Both the position numbers and the translations under genes were made by a program. Shown one piece after another: positions 45,084 to 53,940 of a stretch of DNA of 64,000 bases (position 1 is its first letter; each line of letters opens with the position of its first letter). The stretch is taken from NCBI RefSeq assembly GCF_000698125.1, contig NZ_BAXA01000012.1:62001-126000 (forward strand), read 5' to 3'. Below the pieces are notes generated by a model. It did no database searches, was not told where the DNA came from, and saw only the letters and a program-made list of their open reading frames with translations. Source of the stretch: Geomicrobium sp. JCM 19038. GTDB lineage: Bacteria; Bacillota; Bacilli; Bacillales; Marinococcaceae.

Positions 45084-46265
45084 TTAAGAGGTTTTAGCTT
45101 TACGCTTTTTTTTCTCTGGCATGTCAGACATTTGGTTGACGCTTGCAACGTCTTCGACTTTCTTCTTAGGCATCTCCCAATGAGCTTCGCTTCCTGGTAA
45201 ATCATCAAACCAAGCAGCATCATCTGGACAATCTAAAACCATAAACTTCCCATAATTCCCATCTCGTGACTGGTGGTATTTTAAATACGCCTTTCCATCT
45301 TCAATGGCAAGAATTTCAATTTTCCCAGACGTATGACTCATCGACAGACGAATCCGTTTGCCAAGACCACTTGTAATTGCTTTTGCTTTCTCAACGGCTT
45401 CATAAGCCTCTTTTAGAGTGAGCACAAAATCATTATTACCAGCAACTGGACGGTTAATAAAGAAGTAATAAGGGGTGACACCGGCCCATGATAAACGATT
45501 GAGTAGTTCACCTAAATCTTCAGGGTTATCATTAATTCCCTTTAATACAGGTGTCTGGTTTACAACGATAACACCAGCATCGTGAAGTGCTTCAAATGCT
45601 TTTTTCGCTTCAGCGGTAATTTCACGCGGATGATTAACGTGAGCCATCACATAAATCCGGTTGTCAGGTGTTGAGTACTCCCTGAAGAGATCAAGCAACT
45701 CTTGATCTTCATAAATACGCATCGGGTTAAATACAGGTAATTTTGAGCCAATTCGGATAATTTTTACGTGCGGAATGCTGCGCAATTCTTCAATAATGTA
45801 TCGCAGCTTCTTTGTAGCCAAAATCATCGGGTCTCCGCCTGTTAACAGGACGTTGTTAATCTCTGGGTGATTACGAATGTACTCAATACCAGGATCAACA
45901 TCGCTCATTGCTTCTTTTACGTCGTTTCTAAATAAGCGCTTTCTAAAACAATAACGACAATAAGCACCACAAACTTCAGAACATATTAAAAGGGCAGTCG
46001 TTTCATATTTATGCTGGCATCCAGAAACAACATAGTTCGTATCTTCATCAGAAGCATCCCAACGACCGTATTCAGAAAGCTCTTGTTCATTTGGGATTAC
46101 GAGGTTTTTAATAGGATCATTTGGGTCTTCCCAATCAATCAGACCTAAATAATAATCATTTACTCTAAAAACAAATTTATCAGTGATCTTACGGAGTTTT
46201 TCTTTTTCTCTCTCTGGAATTTCTGGAATTTTATCAATATTAGTAATATATTTTGGCTGTGCCAT
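45084..46265 (-). CDS. KamA-family radical SAM protein, probable amino acid 2,3-aminomutase with altered substrate site
   Basis: This is a 393-residue protein. The radical SAM cluster motif is CGAYCRYCFRKR, followed by NNVLLTGGDPM and the PVFNPMRI strand of lysine 2,3-aminomutase (LAM). The PLP lysine is kept (HTSGKIEI). By my alignment from memory, the two Asp that bind the lysine side chain in LAM (Asp293, Asp330) are replaced by Arg (YFFINRPVAG) and His (LSMSHTSGK), and the C-terminal zinc cysteines are missing. Basic residues there would favour an acidic substrate such as glutamate. SD AAAGGAGG selects ATG 46265 over 46271. It is divergent from a class III aminotransferase. Confidence 0.75.
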   Translation of the reverse strand: MAQPKYITNIDKIPEIPEREKEKLRKITDKFVFRVNDYYLGLIDWEDPNDPIKNLVIPNEQELSEYGRWDASDEDTNYVVSGCQHKYETTALLICSEVCGAYCRYCFRKRLFRNDVKEAMSDVDPGIEYIRNHPEINNVLLTGGDPMILATKKLRYIIEELRSIPHVKIIRIGSKLPVFNPMRIYEDQELLDLFREYSTPDNRIYVMAHVNHPREITAEAKKAFEALHDAGVIVVNQTPVLKGINDNPEDLGELLNRLSWAGVTPYYFFINRPVAGNNDFVLTLKEAYEAVEKAKAITSGLGKRIRLSMSHTSGKIEILAIEDGKAYLKYHQSRDGNYGKFMVLDCPDDAAWFDDLPGSEAHWEMPKKKVEDVASVNQMSDMPEKKKRKAKTS

Positions 46266-46306
46266 AAACATCCTCCTTTAGTATTGATCATTGATAGAAT
46301 GAGCTT

Positions 46307-46335
46307 AGTATAACAAGAGGAGTGTACAAGGTCAA
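46307..46335 (-). promoter_or_regulatory. SigA promoter of the KamA-like gene
   Basis: On the minus strand, TTGACC (46335-46330), a 17-bp spacer and TATACT (46312-46307), 42 bp before the start. Confidence 0.8.
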
Positions 46336-46390
46336 AAAAGAATAAAAAGATTCAAAATAGTTTCAAATGAAAGATCTCCTTCATATTTTT

Positions 46391-46506
46391 TGAAATAAAA
46401 ATTTCACAAAATGAATAATTTGAAATAATGGGTTCACAAAAAAGGAGTTTTCGCTTAAAATGAAGTAAATCATTCATTTTATCATTTTTGTGAAATTAAT
46501 ATTTTA
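46391..46506. promoter_or_regulatory. Three operator-like 16-bp sites, probable RpiR targets
   Basis: Site 1 is the perfect dyad TGAAATAAAAATTTCA (46391-46406). Site 2 is TGAAATAATGGGTTCA (46421-46436). Site 3 is TGAAATTAATATTTTA (46491-46506). They are 30 and 70 bp apart, in phase with the helix. Site 2 overlaps the -35 box of the plus-strand promoter and site 3 lies just before the aminotransferase ribosome binding site. A related TTTCAAATGAAA lies at 46361-46372. TGAAA-N-TTTCA dyads are common among RpiR-family operators, and an RpiR gene lies 1.4 kb downstream. Confidence 0.6.
46433..46461 (+). promoter_or_regulatory. SigA-like promoter of the class III aminotransferase
   Basis: TTCACA (46433-46438), a 17-bp spacer and TAAAAT (46456-46461). 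The -35 box overlaps operator-like site 2. Confidence 0.55.
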
Positions 46507-46522
46507 TTACTGGAGGAGAACA

Positions 46523-47905
46523 ATGGGGATAGCGAACAATCGCCTTTCTTATGAAGCGCAAACAATGATGTCAAAACGACATATGGAGCGTGCAAAACAA
46601 GTCATGCCTGGAGGAATGACTGCGAATATAAAGCATTTTGAGCCATATCCGATTGCAATTAAGCGAGCGCACGGCAGTCGAATGTTTGACGTTGATGGTC
46701 ATGAATACATCGACTATTTAATGGGATACGGGGCCTTAATGCTAGGTCACGGTCATGAAGAAGTGAAATCCGCAATTCAGCAACAAATTGAACAAGATGG
46801 TACGTGGCTGTTCGGAACGCCTCACGAAAAGGAAGCCGCATTTGCAGAACGATTGTTACGTTATTTCCCTTCAATGGAAAGCGTACGATATACGAATTCA
46901 GGAACAGAAGCGAATTTACTTGCCCTACGTTTAGCGATGGCGCATACAGGTAAATATAAGATTGCGAAGTTTGAGGGTCATTACCACGGAGCGATCGATT
47001 CTCTACTCATTAGTGTAAGCCCGAATGAACAGGATGCAGGCACTGCACATGAGCCAAATCGTGTTGCAGATTCTTACGGTATGGATGAGTTAGCGATGCA
47101 AAATACGTTCGTCCTTCCGTTTAATCAGTATGAGCACTGTGAGAAAATCTTAACTGAACATGCAGATGAAATTGGAGCACTTATTGTTGAACCGCTTGAA
47201 GCGGGGATCATTGCACCTACGAACGATTTTCTACAGAAGCTCCACACATTGACGAAGAAGTTAAACATCGTCTTGATCTTTGATGAAGTGAAAACCGGAT
47301 TTAGAACCGGTATGGGTGGTGTTCAGAACCTCTACAATGTTGAACCAGACTTAACGACGATGGGGAAAGTCGTCGGTGGAGGGTTTCCTTTCGGTGTTGT
47401 TGGTGGGAAACAAGAAATTATGGGGCGTACGTCTCCGCTCACTGGATTTGATTTCTTTGCCGACCAAGACCAGACCGACCGTAAGCAACTCGCGTTGTTT
47501 CATAGTGGAACGTATAACGGCCATCCGCTCGTTCTAGCGGCAGGTTTAGCGACGCTAGATGTTTTAGAAGAAGAGATGAGTGACTTATTAATTCGCACAG
47601 AACAGTTCAAATCGGAACTTGAATCGATATTTAAGAAACACAGTCTTCCTATGAAAGCGGTTGGCATAGGTTCATTGTTTAGTGTATTATTTACAAATAA
47701 GGAAAGTCTCAGTAACTATCGATGCTTCGAACACGTAGATAAGAAGCTTCGTACAGAAATGGATCGTGCCCTATTCCAAGAAGGAATTTATGTTAAGCCT
47801 GGTAATCGCTATAGTATGTCAGTTGCACATGATGATGAAGCAATTGAGAAAACGATCATGGCTTATGAAAAGGTAGTTCCAACCCTTTTTCCTTCAAACG
47901 ATTAA
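46523..47905 (+). CDS. Class III PLP aminotransferase (glutamate-1-semialdehyde aminomutase/beta-transaminase-like)
   Basis: This is a 460-residue fold-type I class III enzyme. It shows AKQVMPGGMTANIKHFEPYP, YTNSGTEANLLALRLAMA (PLP phosphate), GHYHGAIDSLL, the cofactor Asp in IFDEVKTGFR, the Schiff-base lysine in MGKVVGGGFPFG and HSGTYNGHPLVLAAG. The N-terminus and overall form resemble HemL and the related beta-amino-acid transaminases. Because it faces an aminomutase-like gene, I favour a beta-amino-acid transaminase over haem synthesis. GGAGGAGAACA precedes ATG 46523. It leads a unit with the RpiR gene. Confidence 0.82.
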   Translation: MGIANNRLSYEAQTMMSKRHMERAKQVMPGGMTANIKHFEPYPIAIKRAHGSRMFDVDGHEYIDYLMGYGALMLGHGHEEVKSAIQQQIEQDGTWLFGTPHEKEAAFAERLLRYFPSMESVRYTNSGTEANLLALRLAMAHTGKYKIAKFEGHYHGAIDSLLISVSPNEQDAGTAHEPNRVADSYGMDELAMQNTFVLPFNQYEHCEKILTEHADEIGALIVEPLEAGIIAPTNDFLQKLHTLTKKLNIVLIFDEVKTGFRTGMGGVQNLYNVEPDLTTMGKVVGGGFPFGVVGGKQEIMGRTSPLTGFDFFADQDQTDRKQLALFHSGTYNGHPLVLAAGLATLDVLEEEMSDLLIRTEQFKSELESIFKKHSLPMKAVGIGSLFSVLFTNKESLSNYRCFEHVDKKLRTEMDRALFQEGIYVKPGNRYSMSVAHDDEAIEKTIMAYEKVVPTLFPSND

Positions 47906-47941
47906 CAGGTAGGGTTTCGCGGTCTGAAGGGGGATCTTGAA

Positions 47942-48790
47942 TTGTCTGATGTATATGAACAAATGATCGCGAGACAGCATGAGATGAGTAAATCTCAATT
48001 AAAGATCGCCAACTATTTGATCGATCATCAAGAGACCGCACCGTTTCTTACCGCATCAAAACTAGCCAAAAATGCAGAAGTAGGCGAGGCGACCGTCGTG
48101 CGCTTCGCTTTCTTTTTAGATTATAAAGGCTATCCAGATTTGCAACGCCACATGCAAGCTGCATTGCAACGGAAATGGACCTCTGCAGAAGTGTTTGCGT
48201 CAACGACTGAGCGAGGCGATTCTCCAAAGGATACAATTCGAGAAGTGCTCGCTGATGATATGAACAATTTAAGTACAACGCTCCAACAAATTGATGTTGA
48301 ACAGTTTCAAGGTGCCATCGATGATATTGTTAACGCAAAGCGAATTTACATTATCGCTTACCGAAGTGCGATGAGCGTAGGGTTATTTCTTGAATTTTAT
48401 TTGGATCTCGTATTACAGAATACTGAGATGCTTCGGAGTGCAGATGGGGTATCAGAACATTTGATTGATATAGAAGAAGATGATCTGGTTATTGCCTTTG
48501 GCTTCTCTAGGTATACGAAACGAACGGTAGAAGTATTGAAATCTGTGAAACAAAAAAATGCGAAAACACTCGTTATTACAGACCATATGTTATCTCCACT
48601 CGTTCCTTACGGTGATCGGAAGTTGCTTGCTGCAACTGAAATTAATTCTTTTATTGATTCGTTTTCAGCGCCTCAAAGCATCGTTAGTGCATTGATTACA
48701 GCTGTAACACGATCACAACATGAAAAGGTTGAAAAGCGATTAGAAAGTTTAGAAGAACTTTGGGATGCATTTGACGTCTTCCATAAATAA
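47942..48790 (+). CDS. MurR/RpiR-family transcriptional regulator
   Basis: This is a 282-residue regulator. Residues 1-75 form the HTH_6 domain (SKSQLKIANYLIDHQ, ASKLAKNAEVGEATVVRFAF). Residues 125-260 form a SIS sugar-isomerase-like sensor domain (AKRIYIIAYRSAMSVGLFLE, DLVIAFGFSRYTKRTVEVL). In this family the SIS domain usually binds a phosphosugar or related effector. It starts with TTG after AAGGGGGATCTTGAA and follows the class III aminotransferase by 36 bp. It probably controls the divergent promoter region at 46.3-46.5 kb. Confidence 0.87.
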   Translation: MSDVYEQMIARQHEMSKSQLKIANYLIDHQETAPFLTASKLAKNAEVGEATVVRFAFFLDYKGYPDLQRHMQAALQRKWTSAEVFASTTERGDSPKDTIREVLADDMNNLSTTLQQIDVEQFQGAIDDIVNAKRIYIIAYRSAMSVGLFLEFYLDLVLQNTEMLRSADGVSEHLIDIEEDDLVIAFGFSRYTKRTVEVLKSVKQKNAKTLVITDHMLSPLVPYGDRKLLAATEINSFIDSFSAPQSIVSALITAVTRSQHEKVEKRLESLEELWDAFDVFHK

Positions 48791-48859
48791 CACGTTTTTA
48801 AAAAGAATTTTAAGGTAATACAGAGGATATAGGTGTCTAGTGATCTTAGGAGGATATCT

Positions 48860-49024
48860 ATGTCAAAACTGGAGAGGTCAATGTTTCTAAGAGACTTAGA
48901 CTTTCTACGGCAATTGCAGCAGAAAGTCACAGACAAGGAGCGACAATTAGAGGTTGGTCTTAACGACCAAATTGCGCATCTTGAACAAGTCCTAGAAGAA
49001 ACAAGACAAAGGAATTATGATTAG
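48860..49024 (+). CDS. Small coiled-coil protein, unknown function
   Basis: This is a 54-residue, highly charged protein (for example LRDLDFLRQLQQKVTDKERQ and QIAHLEQVLEETRQ) predicted to be a single coiled coil. The start is supported by AGGAGGATATCT before ATG 48860. It resembles Spo0E-type peptides in size only; the SQELD motif is absent. It sits alone between the RpiR gene and a convergent TRAP transporter. Confidence 0.5.
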   Translation: MSKLERSMFLRDLDFLRQLQQKVTDKERQLEVGLNDQIAHLEQVLEETRQRNYD

Positions 49025-49107
49025 TTTATAGGATGGAGTTTCCTCCATCCTACATACTGGGTGTGTGTCGCTCGGTTGCTAGTCTACGTAGACTCTCCAT
49101 TACATTG

Positions 49108-49143
49108 TTAAAGAGCCCGTCCTCTTAAGGACGGGCTCTTTAA
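49108..49143. terminator. Bidirectional terminator
   Basis: A 16-bp perfect stem TTAAAGAGCCCGTCCT/AGGACGGGCTCTTTAA (49108-49123 with 49128-49143) precedes the convergent TRAP permease 3' end. Two other hairpins lie just upstream (GGATGGAG/CTCCATCC near 49032, AGTCTACGTAGACT at 49080). Confidence 0.8.
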
Positions 49144-49150
49144 CGTTTGA

Positions 49151-51148
49151 TTAAGCTTCAACTGTACGTTCAGGCGTACGTGGTGTTTGGTTACGTTTAT
49201 TGCGAATGTGTTGAACGAGGGCGATCAAGGTAAGAATACCAATTCCAGCCAATGAAATTGGAATACTATTTGGATAAACAGCCATAATTCCACCAACTAT
49301 TAGACCGAGACGTTCATAGATTTTAGGTTTTGCGACAAAGTAGTTCATGATCGCAGCGCTAATTGCAATCATTCCGATAATGGCTGTAATTAGCGGTGGC
49401 ATAAGTGTCATAAACGTAGCATCTTGCAAGAGCAACACAGGGTTTGCTACAAACACATATGGAATGATAAAGGCGGCAATGGCCAATTTGAAAGCGATGA
49501 TCCCTGTTTTCATCGGATTGGCTCGGGCAATACCTGCACCTGCATACGCTGCCAAGCAGACCGGAGGCGTAATGTCTGCTGCTAGACCGAAATAAAATAC
49601 AAACATATGTGCAGCGATTGGTGGAACATCAAACATTAAAATCGCTGGTGCTGCAACGGTTGCGGTAACAACGTAATTTGCAGTTGTCGGCAGACCCATA
49701 CCGAGTATAATACAAGCAATCATCGTAAAGAACAGAACAAGGAAGAACTGGCCATCAGCAAGTACGATAATACCTCGTGCTAATACGCCACCAAGTCCAG
49801 TAAATACAACAATTCCGACAATAATCCCGGCAGAAGCACAAGCAGCAATGACTGGAACGGCAGTTCTTGCACCTTTCTCCATCATATCAAGGACACCGAG
49901 CAGCGTCGGGCGTGTATCTTTTCGAAATAAACTGATGACAAAAGCTGCTAGAATGCCCCATAATGCAGCGAAAGTTGGGGTAAAGCCTATAAGCATTAAG
50001 CCGATAATCGTTACGAGTGGCAAAATCATATCAATTCTCGTAATAAATGAACGTATTTTTGGAAGTTCAGACACTGGCACACCGACAATTCCTTGTCGTT
50101 TTGCTTCAAAGTGAATTCCAAAAAATACACCCATAAAGTAAAGCAAAGCCGGAATGATGGCATAAATAATAAGTTCACTATATGGAATACCTACATACCC
50201 CGCCATAATAAAGGCAGCTGCCCCCATAATCGGAGGCATAATTTGTCCACCCGTTGATGCAGAAGCTTCTGCCGCACCTGCAAACTCAGGTTTAAACCCA
50301 GAGCGTTTCATCATTGGGATCGTAAAGGAACCTGAACCGACCGTATTGGCTACTGAACTTCCTGTTACCATTCCTTGTAAACCACTTGCTGCAACAGCTG
50401 CTTTAGCGGTTCCCCCTGTGTAGCGACCAGTAAGTCGAAAAGCAATGTCGTTGAAGAACTGGCCAATGTTTGTTCGGACTAAAATGACACCAAAGAATAA
50501 AAACAAGTAAATAAACGTCGAGGACACTTGAATCGGTGTACCGAAAATTGCCTCAGTCGTAAAAAACAATTGCGTAGCCATTCCGGTCCACGTAAAACCA
50601 GGATGAGCAAATGTCCCGAGCCATGACCAAGAACCATACACACCGTAAAGGAGTGCAAGAATGGCAATAACGACGATTGGCATACCGACAGCTCGTCTTG
50701 TTGCTTCAAGTAAAAGAGCGATCGCGCCTAGTGCTACGAGTTGATCATGAAGTGAAAAACCAAAAATGACTGCACTTGTCAAATACTCGTAATTCCAAAC
50801 GATATAAAAACAACAGTACAGTGAAAGAAGTGCTAAAATTGCATCGTAAAATGGCACACCGACTTTTTTATCTGCTTTTTTACTAATGGGATATAATATG
50901 TAAATTAATGCAAGACCACTACCAACGTGAACAGCTCCTTGCATTAATGATCCATAGCCCCCGCGAAGACCGGTGTACAAGTGAAATGAGGTGAGAGAGA
51001 TTCCGATAATGAACGCAATCCAAATCCACTTACCAAGATCGGTTCTCGTGTTCGATTCTTTGTCGTATTTTTTGAGTAGTTCCTCTTTTTCCTTTTCGGT
51101 CAATTCTCGTTCTGGTGCGTCATTGAGATGAGCGTTGGCATCAGCCAT
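49151..51148 (-). CDS. TRAP transporter fused small/large permease (4TM/12TM, TAXI type)
   Basis: This is a 665-residue permease with about 18 hydrophobic helices, combining the DctQ-like and DctM-like parts as in TAXI-type TRAP systems. It shows the DctM features GRYTGGTAKAAVAASGLQGM, GSSVANTVGSGSFTIPMM, TGGQIMPPIMGAAAFIMA and GMGLPTTANYVVTATVAAP. Uptake is driven by a Na+ or H+ gradient and needs the TAXI receptor encoded upstream. The substrate is unknown; glutamate is one recalled for TAXI systems. AAAGGTGG precedes the start. Confidence 0.9.
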   Translation of the reverse strand: MADANAHLNDAPERELTEKEKEELLKKYDKESNTRTDLGKWIWIAFIIGISLTSFHLYTGLRGGYGSLMQGAVHVGSGLALIYILYPISKKADKKVGVPFYDAILALLSLYCCFYIVWNYEYLTSAVIFGFSLHDQLVALGAIALLLEATRRAVGMPIVVIAILALLYGVYGSWSWLGTFAHPGFTWTGMATQLFFTTEAIFGTPIQVSSTFIYLFLFFGVILVRTNIGQFFNDIAFRLTGRYTGGTAKAAVAASGLQGMVTGSSVANTVGSGSFTIPMMKRSGFKPEFAGAAEASASTGGQIMPPIMGAAAFIMAGYVGIPYSELIIYAIIPALLYFMGVFFGIHFEAKRQGIVGVPVSELPKIRSFITRIDMILPLVTIIGLMLIGFTPTFAALWGILAAFVISLFRKDTRPTLLGVLDMMEKGARTAVPVIAACASAGIIVGIVVFTGLGGVLARGIIVLADGQFFLVLFFTMIACIILGMGLPTTANYVVTATVAAPAILMFDVPPIAAHMFVFYFGLAADITPPVCLAAYAGAGIARANPMKTGIIAFKLAIAAFIIPYVFVANPVLLLQDATFMTLMPPLITAIIGMIAISAAIMNYFVAKPKIYERLGLIVGGIMAVYPNSIPISLAGIGILTLIALVQHIRNKRNQTPRTPERTVEA

Positions 51149-51179
51149 CGCAGGTCACCACCTTTCTTCAATAACGAGA

Positions 51180-51200
51180 GCCGGGCTCTAAGCGCCCGGC
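51180..51200 (-). terminator. Intercistronic stem-loop between TAXI receptor and permease
   Basis: The stem GCCGGGC/GCCCGGC (51180-51186 with 51194-51200) has no T-tract. It probably stabilises the receptor mRNA or attenuates read-through, giving excess receptor. Confidence 0.5.
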
Positions 51201-51211
51201 CCTACATTTTT

Positions 51212-52273
51212 TTAATTTAACAAGCCTGCTTCTTCAAAGTAACGCTCGGCTCCTGGATGCATCGGAAGACCTTCATTACCGAGTAATAAGTTGTCGGTGT
51301 CTTCCATATGCTCCCCTTGATTGTGAGTGATGCTACCTGCATTTTCGTAAAGGGCTTTCGTAATTTCATAACCTAAGTCTTCATCGATCGTTTCATTAGA
51401 ACCGATGAGGACTGCGTAAGCAGCAATTGCATTGACATCTTCCTCTAAAAACTCATACGTATCAGCTGGAATGACAATTCGCTCATACATGCTATTCGCT
51501 TCAATTGTGTCGAGTGCTTCTTCATCAATTGACAGTAGTTCAATGTCAATTTGGCTATCTAACTCTGTAATATTATCAGCAGGTAAGCCTAAGAGACCAA
51601 ATGTAGCATCAATGTTACCGTCTTGAAGCATGCCTGCTCCATCACCAAATCCTTCTTCATACACTTCGATATCGTCCTCGGTCATACCGTATGCTTCGAG
51701 TATCATTAAAGAAGCCGATTGTGAAGCTGAATTTGGCGGACCGAGGTTTACTCGCATACCTTCTAAATCTTCAATCGATTCAATGCCACTATCTGCTCGT
51801 ACGGCGATCTGATTCGTTTCTGGATAGATGTAACCCATGTAACCAAATTGATCGAATTCGCCTTGTCCTTCAAAGTCACCAGCACCTTCTAAGGCATCAA
51901 GTGCAGGGATATGGACGGTCATCCCTAAGTCAAGATCACCGTTATGTACACGGGCGATATTCTCATTAGAAGCACCTGTCGAAACCGCATTCACAGTGAC
52001 GCCGTCTGCATTGTCTGAAATGACGTTTGCCATTTCCTGACCTAATGCGTAATACGTTCCTCCAGTAGAACCGGTACCAATTTGTAGTTGTGTTCCGTCC
52101 CCGCTTGAAGCGGCATCATCACCACCATCACCATCATCGTCACCGGCATCTGTATCCCCGACGTTAAGATCATCTTCGTCAAGTTCATCAACATCAATGT
52201 CGCTGTCGCAAGCGGCGAGGATGGCAACAGAGAGAAACGTCCCCGAAAGTAAAGCTGTTTTATACTTGTTCAT
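51212..52273 (-). CDS. TAXI-family TRAP solute receptor, lipoprotein
   Basis: This is a 353-residue extracytoplasmic receptor. The lipobox is VAILAAC near residue 22, followed by a 40-residue linker that is almost entirely Asp, Glu and Gly. The mature domain begins LQIGTGSTGGTYYALGQEMA, the TAXI hallmark, and shows VNAVSTGASNENIARV and LEGMRVNLGPPNSASQ. ATG 52273 follows GGGAGGTTTTTTG; the ORF ATG at 52288 has no site. It captures a small carboxylic or amino acid ligand for the permease gene 64 bp downstream. Confidence 0.9.
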   Translation of the reverse strand: MNKYKTALLSGTFLSVAILAACDSDIDVDELDEDDLNVGDTDAGDDDGDGGDDAASSGDGTQLQIGTGSTGGTYYALGQEMANVISDNADGVTVNAVSTGASNENIARVHNGDLDLGMTVHIPALDALEGAGDFEGQGEFDQFGYMGYIYPETNQIAVRADSGIESIEDLEGMRVNLGPPNSASQSASLMILEAYGMTEDDIEVYEEGFGDGAGMLQDGNIDATFGLLGLPADNITELDSQIDIELLSIDEEALDTIEANSMYERIVIPADTYEFLEEDVNAIAAYAVLIGSNETIDEDLGYEITKALYENAGSITHNQGEHMEDTDNLLLGNEGLPMHPGAERYFEEAGLLN

Positions 52274-52311
52274 CAAAAAACCTCCCACATCATAATAATG
52301 TATTTTCGTCT

Positions 52312-52340
52312 ATTTAACCAAAAGTTAAGACTATTGTCAA
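52312..52340 (-). promoter_or_regulatory. SigA promoter of the TRAP-TAXI operon
   Basis: On the minus strand, TTGACA (52340-52335), a 17-bp spacer and TTAAAT (52317-52312). No TGAAAT-type site like those at 46.4 kb is seen here. Confidence 0.7.
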
Positions 52341-52450
52341 AGTTTGTATTACTTTGACGCGGTGAAGGTAAATGTTTGTTTATGAGGAAATTATTGAGTA
52401 TAATAAATGATTAGGACAGGAAACATATTGGATAAATTGGAGTGATGAAA

Positions 52451-53554
52451 GTGCCTGACGGTAAGTATTTCCGCTTTGGCTATGCAGTGGCTTTAATTTT
52501 GCTGATTATTTTTTTAGGAACACTCGTTGATTTTATATTCACTCCAGTCGTTATTCTCATTCAAACGGTGTTCGCACCGCTTGCGTTAGCTGGTGTACTT
52601 TTTTACTTATTCAGGCCCGTTGTTAAACTACTAGCAAACAAGATGCCGAAAGTACTTGCCATTACTGTCATATACCTAGTATTTATCGGGTTGTTGACAC
52701 TTCTTGTAATTTTAGTAGGTCCTGAGATTCAACGGCAGTTTTACAGTCTCGTTGATGTGGCACCTCGTTTCATTAACCAAGCTCAAAATTGGTTTAATGA
52801 TTTTATGCAGAGTGATATCATGCAACGCTTCCAAGAAAATGAAACATTTAGTTTGGAAGAGATTATTCAAAATGTCGGTAACTATTTGAGCGATGCTTTT
52901 GCGGATATCGGTTCAAATATCGCAAGCTTTATCGGTGCGATTACTAGCGCAGTCATTGTCATTGCGATTGTACCTTTTATTCTATTTTATATGTTAAAAG
53001 AAGGAGAAAAGGCGCCACAACAAATTCTACGTCTACTTCCTTCAAAACAACGTAATGAAGGTAAGCGAATTCTTAGTGACATGGACGGTGCGTTAGCGAA
53101 CTTTATTCAAGGGCAAATTATCGTTAGTTTTTGTGTAGGTGTGCTCGTTTATATTGCGTATTTAATTATCGGAATCGAATATTCCTTAGTCCTTGCTTTG
53201 ATTGCGATGTTCACAAACTTGATTCCATTTATTGGTCCGTGGATTGGTACAGCACCAGGTGTTATTGTCGCCTTGTTTGACGGTTGGTTGACCGCAATTG
53301 CAGTCATTGTTGCTGTCGTCATCATTCAACAATTTGAAAGCATCTTTATCTCACCACAAGTGATGGGAAGGAAGCTTCAAATCCATCCAATTACTGTTAT
53401 CTTTATTTTGTTAGTAGCTGCGAACTTTGCAGGTATTATCGGGATGTTACTCGCGGTGCCAACGTATGCTGTTGCCAAAGTGATCGTTAGTCATACGTAT
53501 CGACTCATTCGGTTACGCTACAAAGAAACACATAGTGAAAATAAAGGAGATTGA
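52451..53554 (+). CDS. AI-2E family transporter (YubA/PerM-like)
   Basis: This is a 367-residue protein with about seven or eight membrane helices in the AI-2E (UPF0118) arrangement: two N-terminal helices, a periplasmic-like helical stretch (RFINQAQNWFNDFMQSDIMQ), then IVPFILFYMLKEGEKAPQQI and the C-terminal TNLIPFIGPWIGTAPGVIVA and FESIFISPQVMGRKLQIHP. Bacillus relatives include Na+(Li+)/H+ antiporters, plausible for this organism, but other roles exist. Starts at 52442, 52445 and 52451 are possible; GGAG spacing favours GTG 52451. It is 5 bp from the rhodanese gene. Confidence 0.82.
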   Translation: MPDGKYFRFGYAVALILLIIFLGTLVDFIFTPVVILIQTVFAPLALAGVLFYLFRPVVKLLANKMPKVLAITVIYLVFIGLLTLLVILVGPEIQRQFYSLVDVAPRFINQAQNWFNDFMQSDIMQRFQENETFSLEEIIQNVGNYLSDAFADIGSNIASFIGAITSAVIVIAIVPFILFYMLKEGEKAPQQILRLLPSKQRNEGKRILSDMDGALANFIQGQIIVSFCVGVLVYIAYLIIGIEYSLVLALIAMFTNLIPFIGPWIGTAPGVIVALFDGWLTAIAVIVAVVIIQQFESIFISPQVMGRKLQIHPITVIFILLVAANFAGIIGMLLAVPTYAVAKVIVSHTYRLIRLRYKETHSENKGD

Positions 53555-53559
53555 TTAGA

Positions 53560-53925
53560 ATGAAATCAGAAAAAGAAGGCATTACACAATGGGATTATGA
53601 AGAATTACAGAAGAATTTACATGATGAACACCTCGTTTTTATCGATGTAAGAGAACCTGATGAATACGAAGAAGGTCACATTCCAGGTGTACCACTCATG
53701 CCTATGGGAGAAGTACCTGAGCGATTAGCTGATATGGACAGTGAAAAAACACACGTCTTCATTTGTAGAAGTGGTGGTCGTAGTCAACGGGTCGCACAAT
53801 ATGCAAAAGAAAATGGTTTCGATCGTGTCATCAACTTTGATGGTGGGATGTTAAGCTTTGAAGGTGAGAAGAACACTGGAGAAGAAAAACGAATTGACCA
53901 AACATCAGAACTGTATTCAAAATAG
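53560..53925 (+). CDS. Rhodanese-like domain protein
   Basis: This is a 121-residue single-domain rhodanese. LVFIDVREPDEYEEGHIPGV and the active-site loop VFICRSGGRSQRVA, with the catalytic Cys, are clear. Such proteins move sulfane sulfur in cytoplasmic sulfur trafficking. ATG 53560 follows AAAGGAG by 10 bp and nearly abuts the AI-2E transporter gene, with which it is probably co-transcribed. A terminator follows. Confidence 0.87.
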   Translation: MKSEKEGITQWDYEELQKNLHDEHLVFIDVREPDEYEEGHIPGVPLMPMGEVPERLADMDSEKTHVFICRSGGRSQRVAQYAKENGFDRVINFDGGMLSFEGEKNTGEEKRIDQTSELYSK

Positions 53926-53940
53926 TGTTAAAGGAGAAGG

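Noticed and set aside
48860-49024. Spo0E-like phosphatase for the small coiled-coil protein
   Set aside because: Size and charge fit, but the SQELD-type motif of the family is absent.
49151-52288. Inclusion of the TRAP-TAXI transporter in the RpiR/aminomutase system
   Set aside because: It is convergent, separated by a strong terminator, and its promoter lacks the TGAAAT-type sites, so proximity alone is insufficient.
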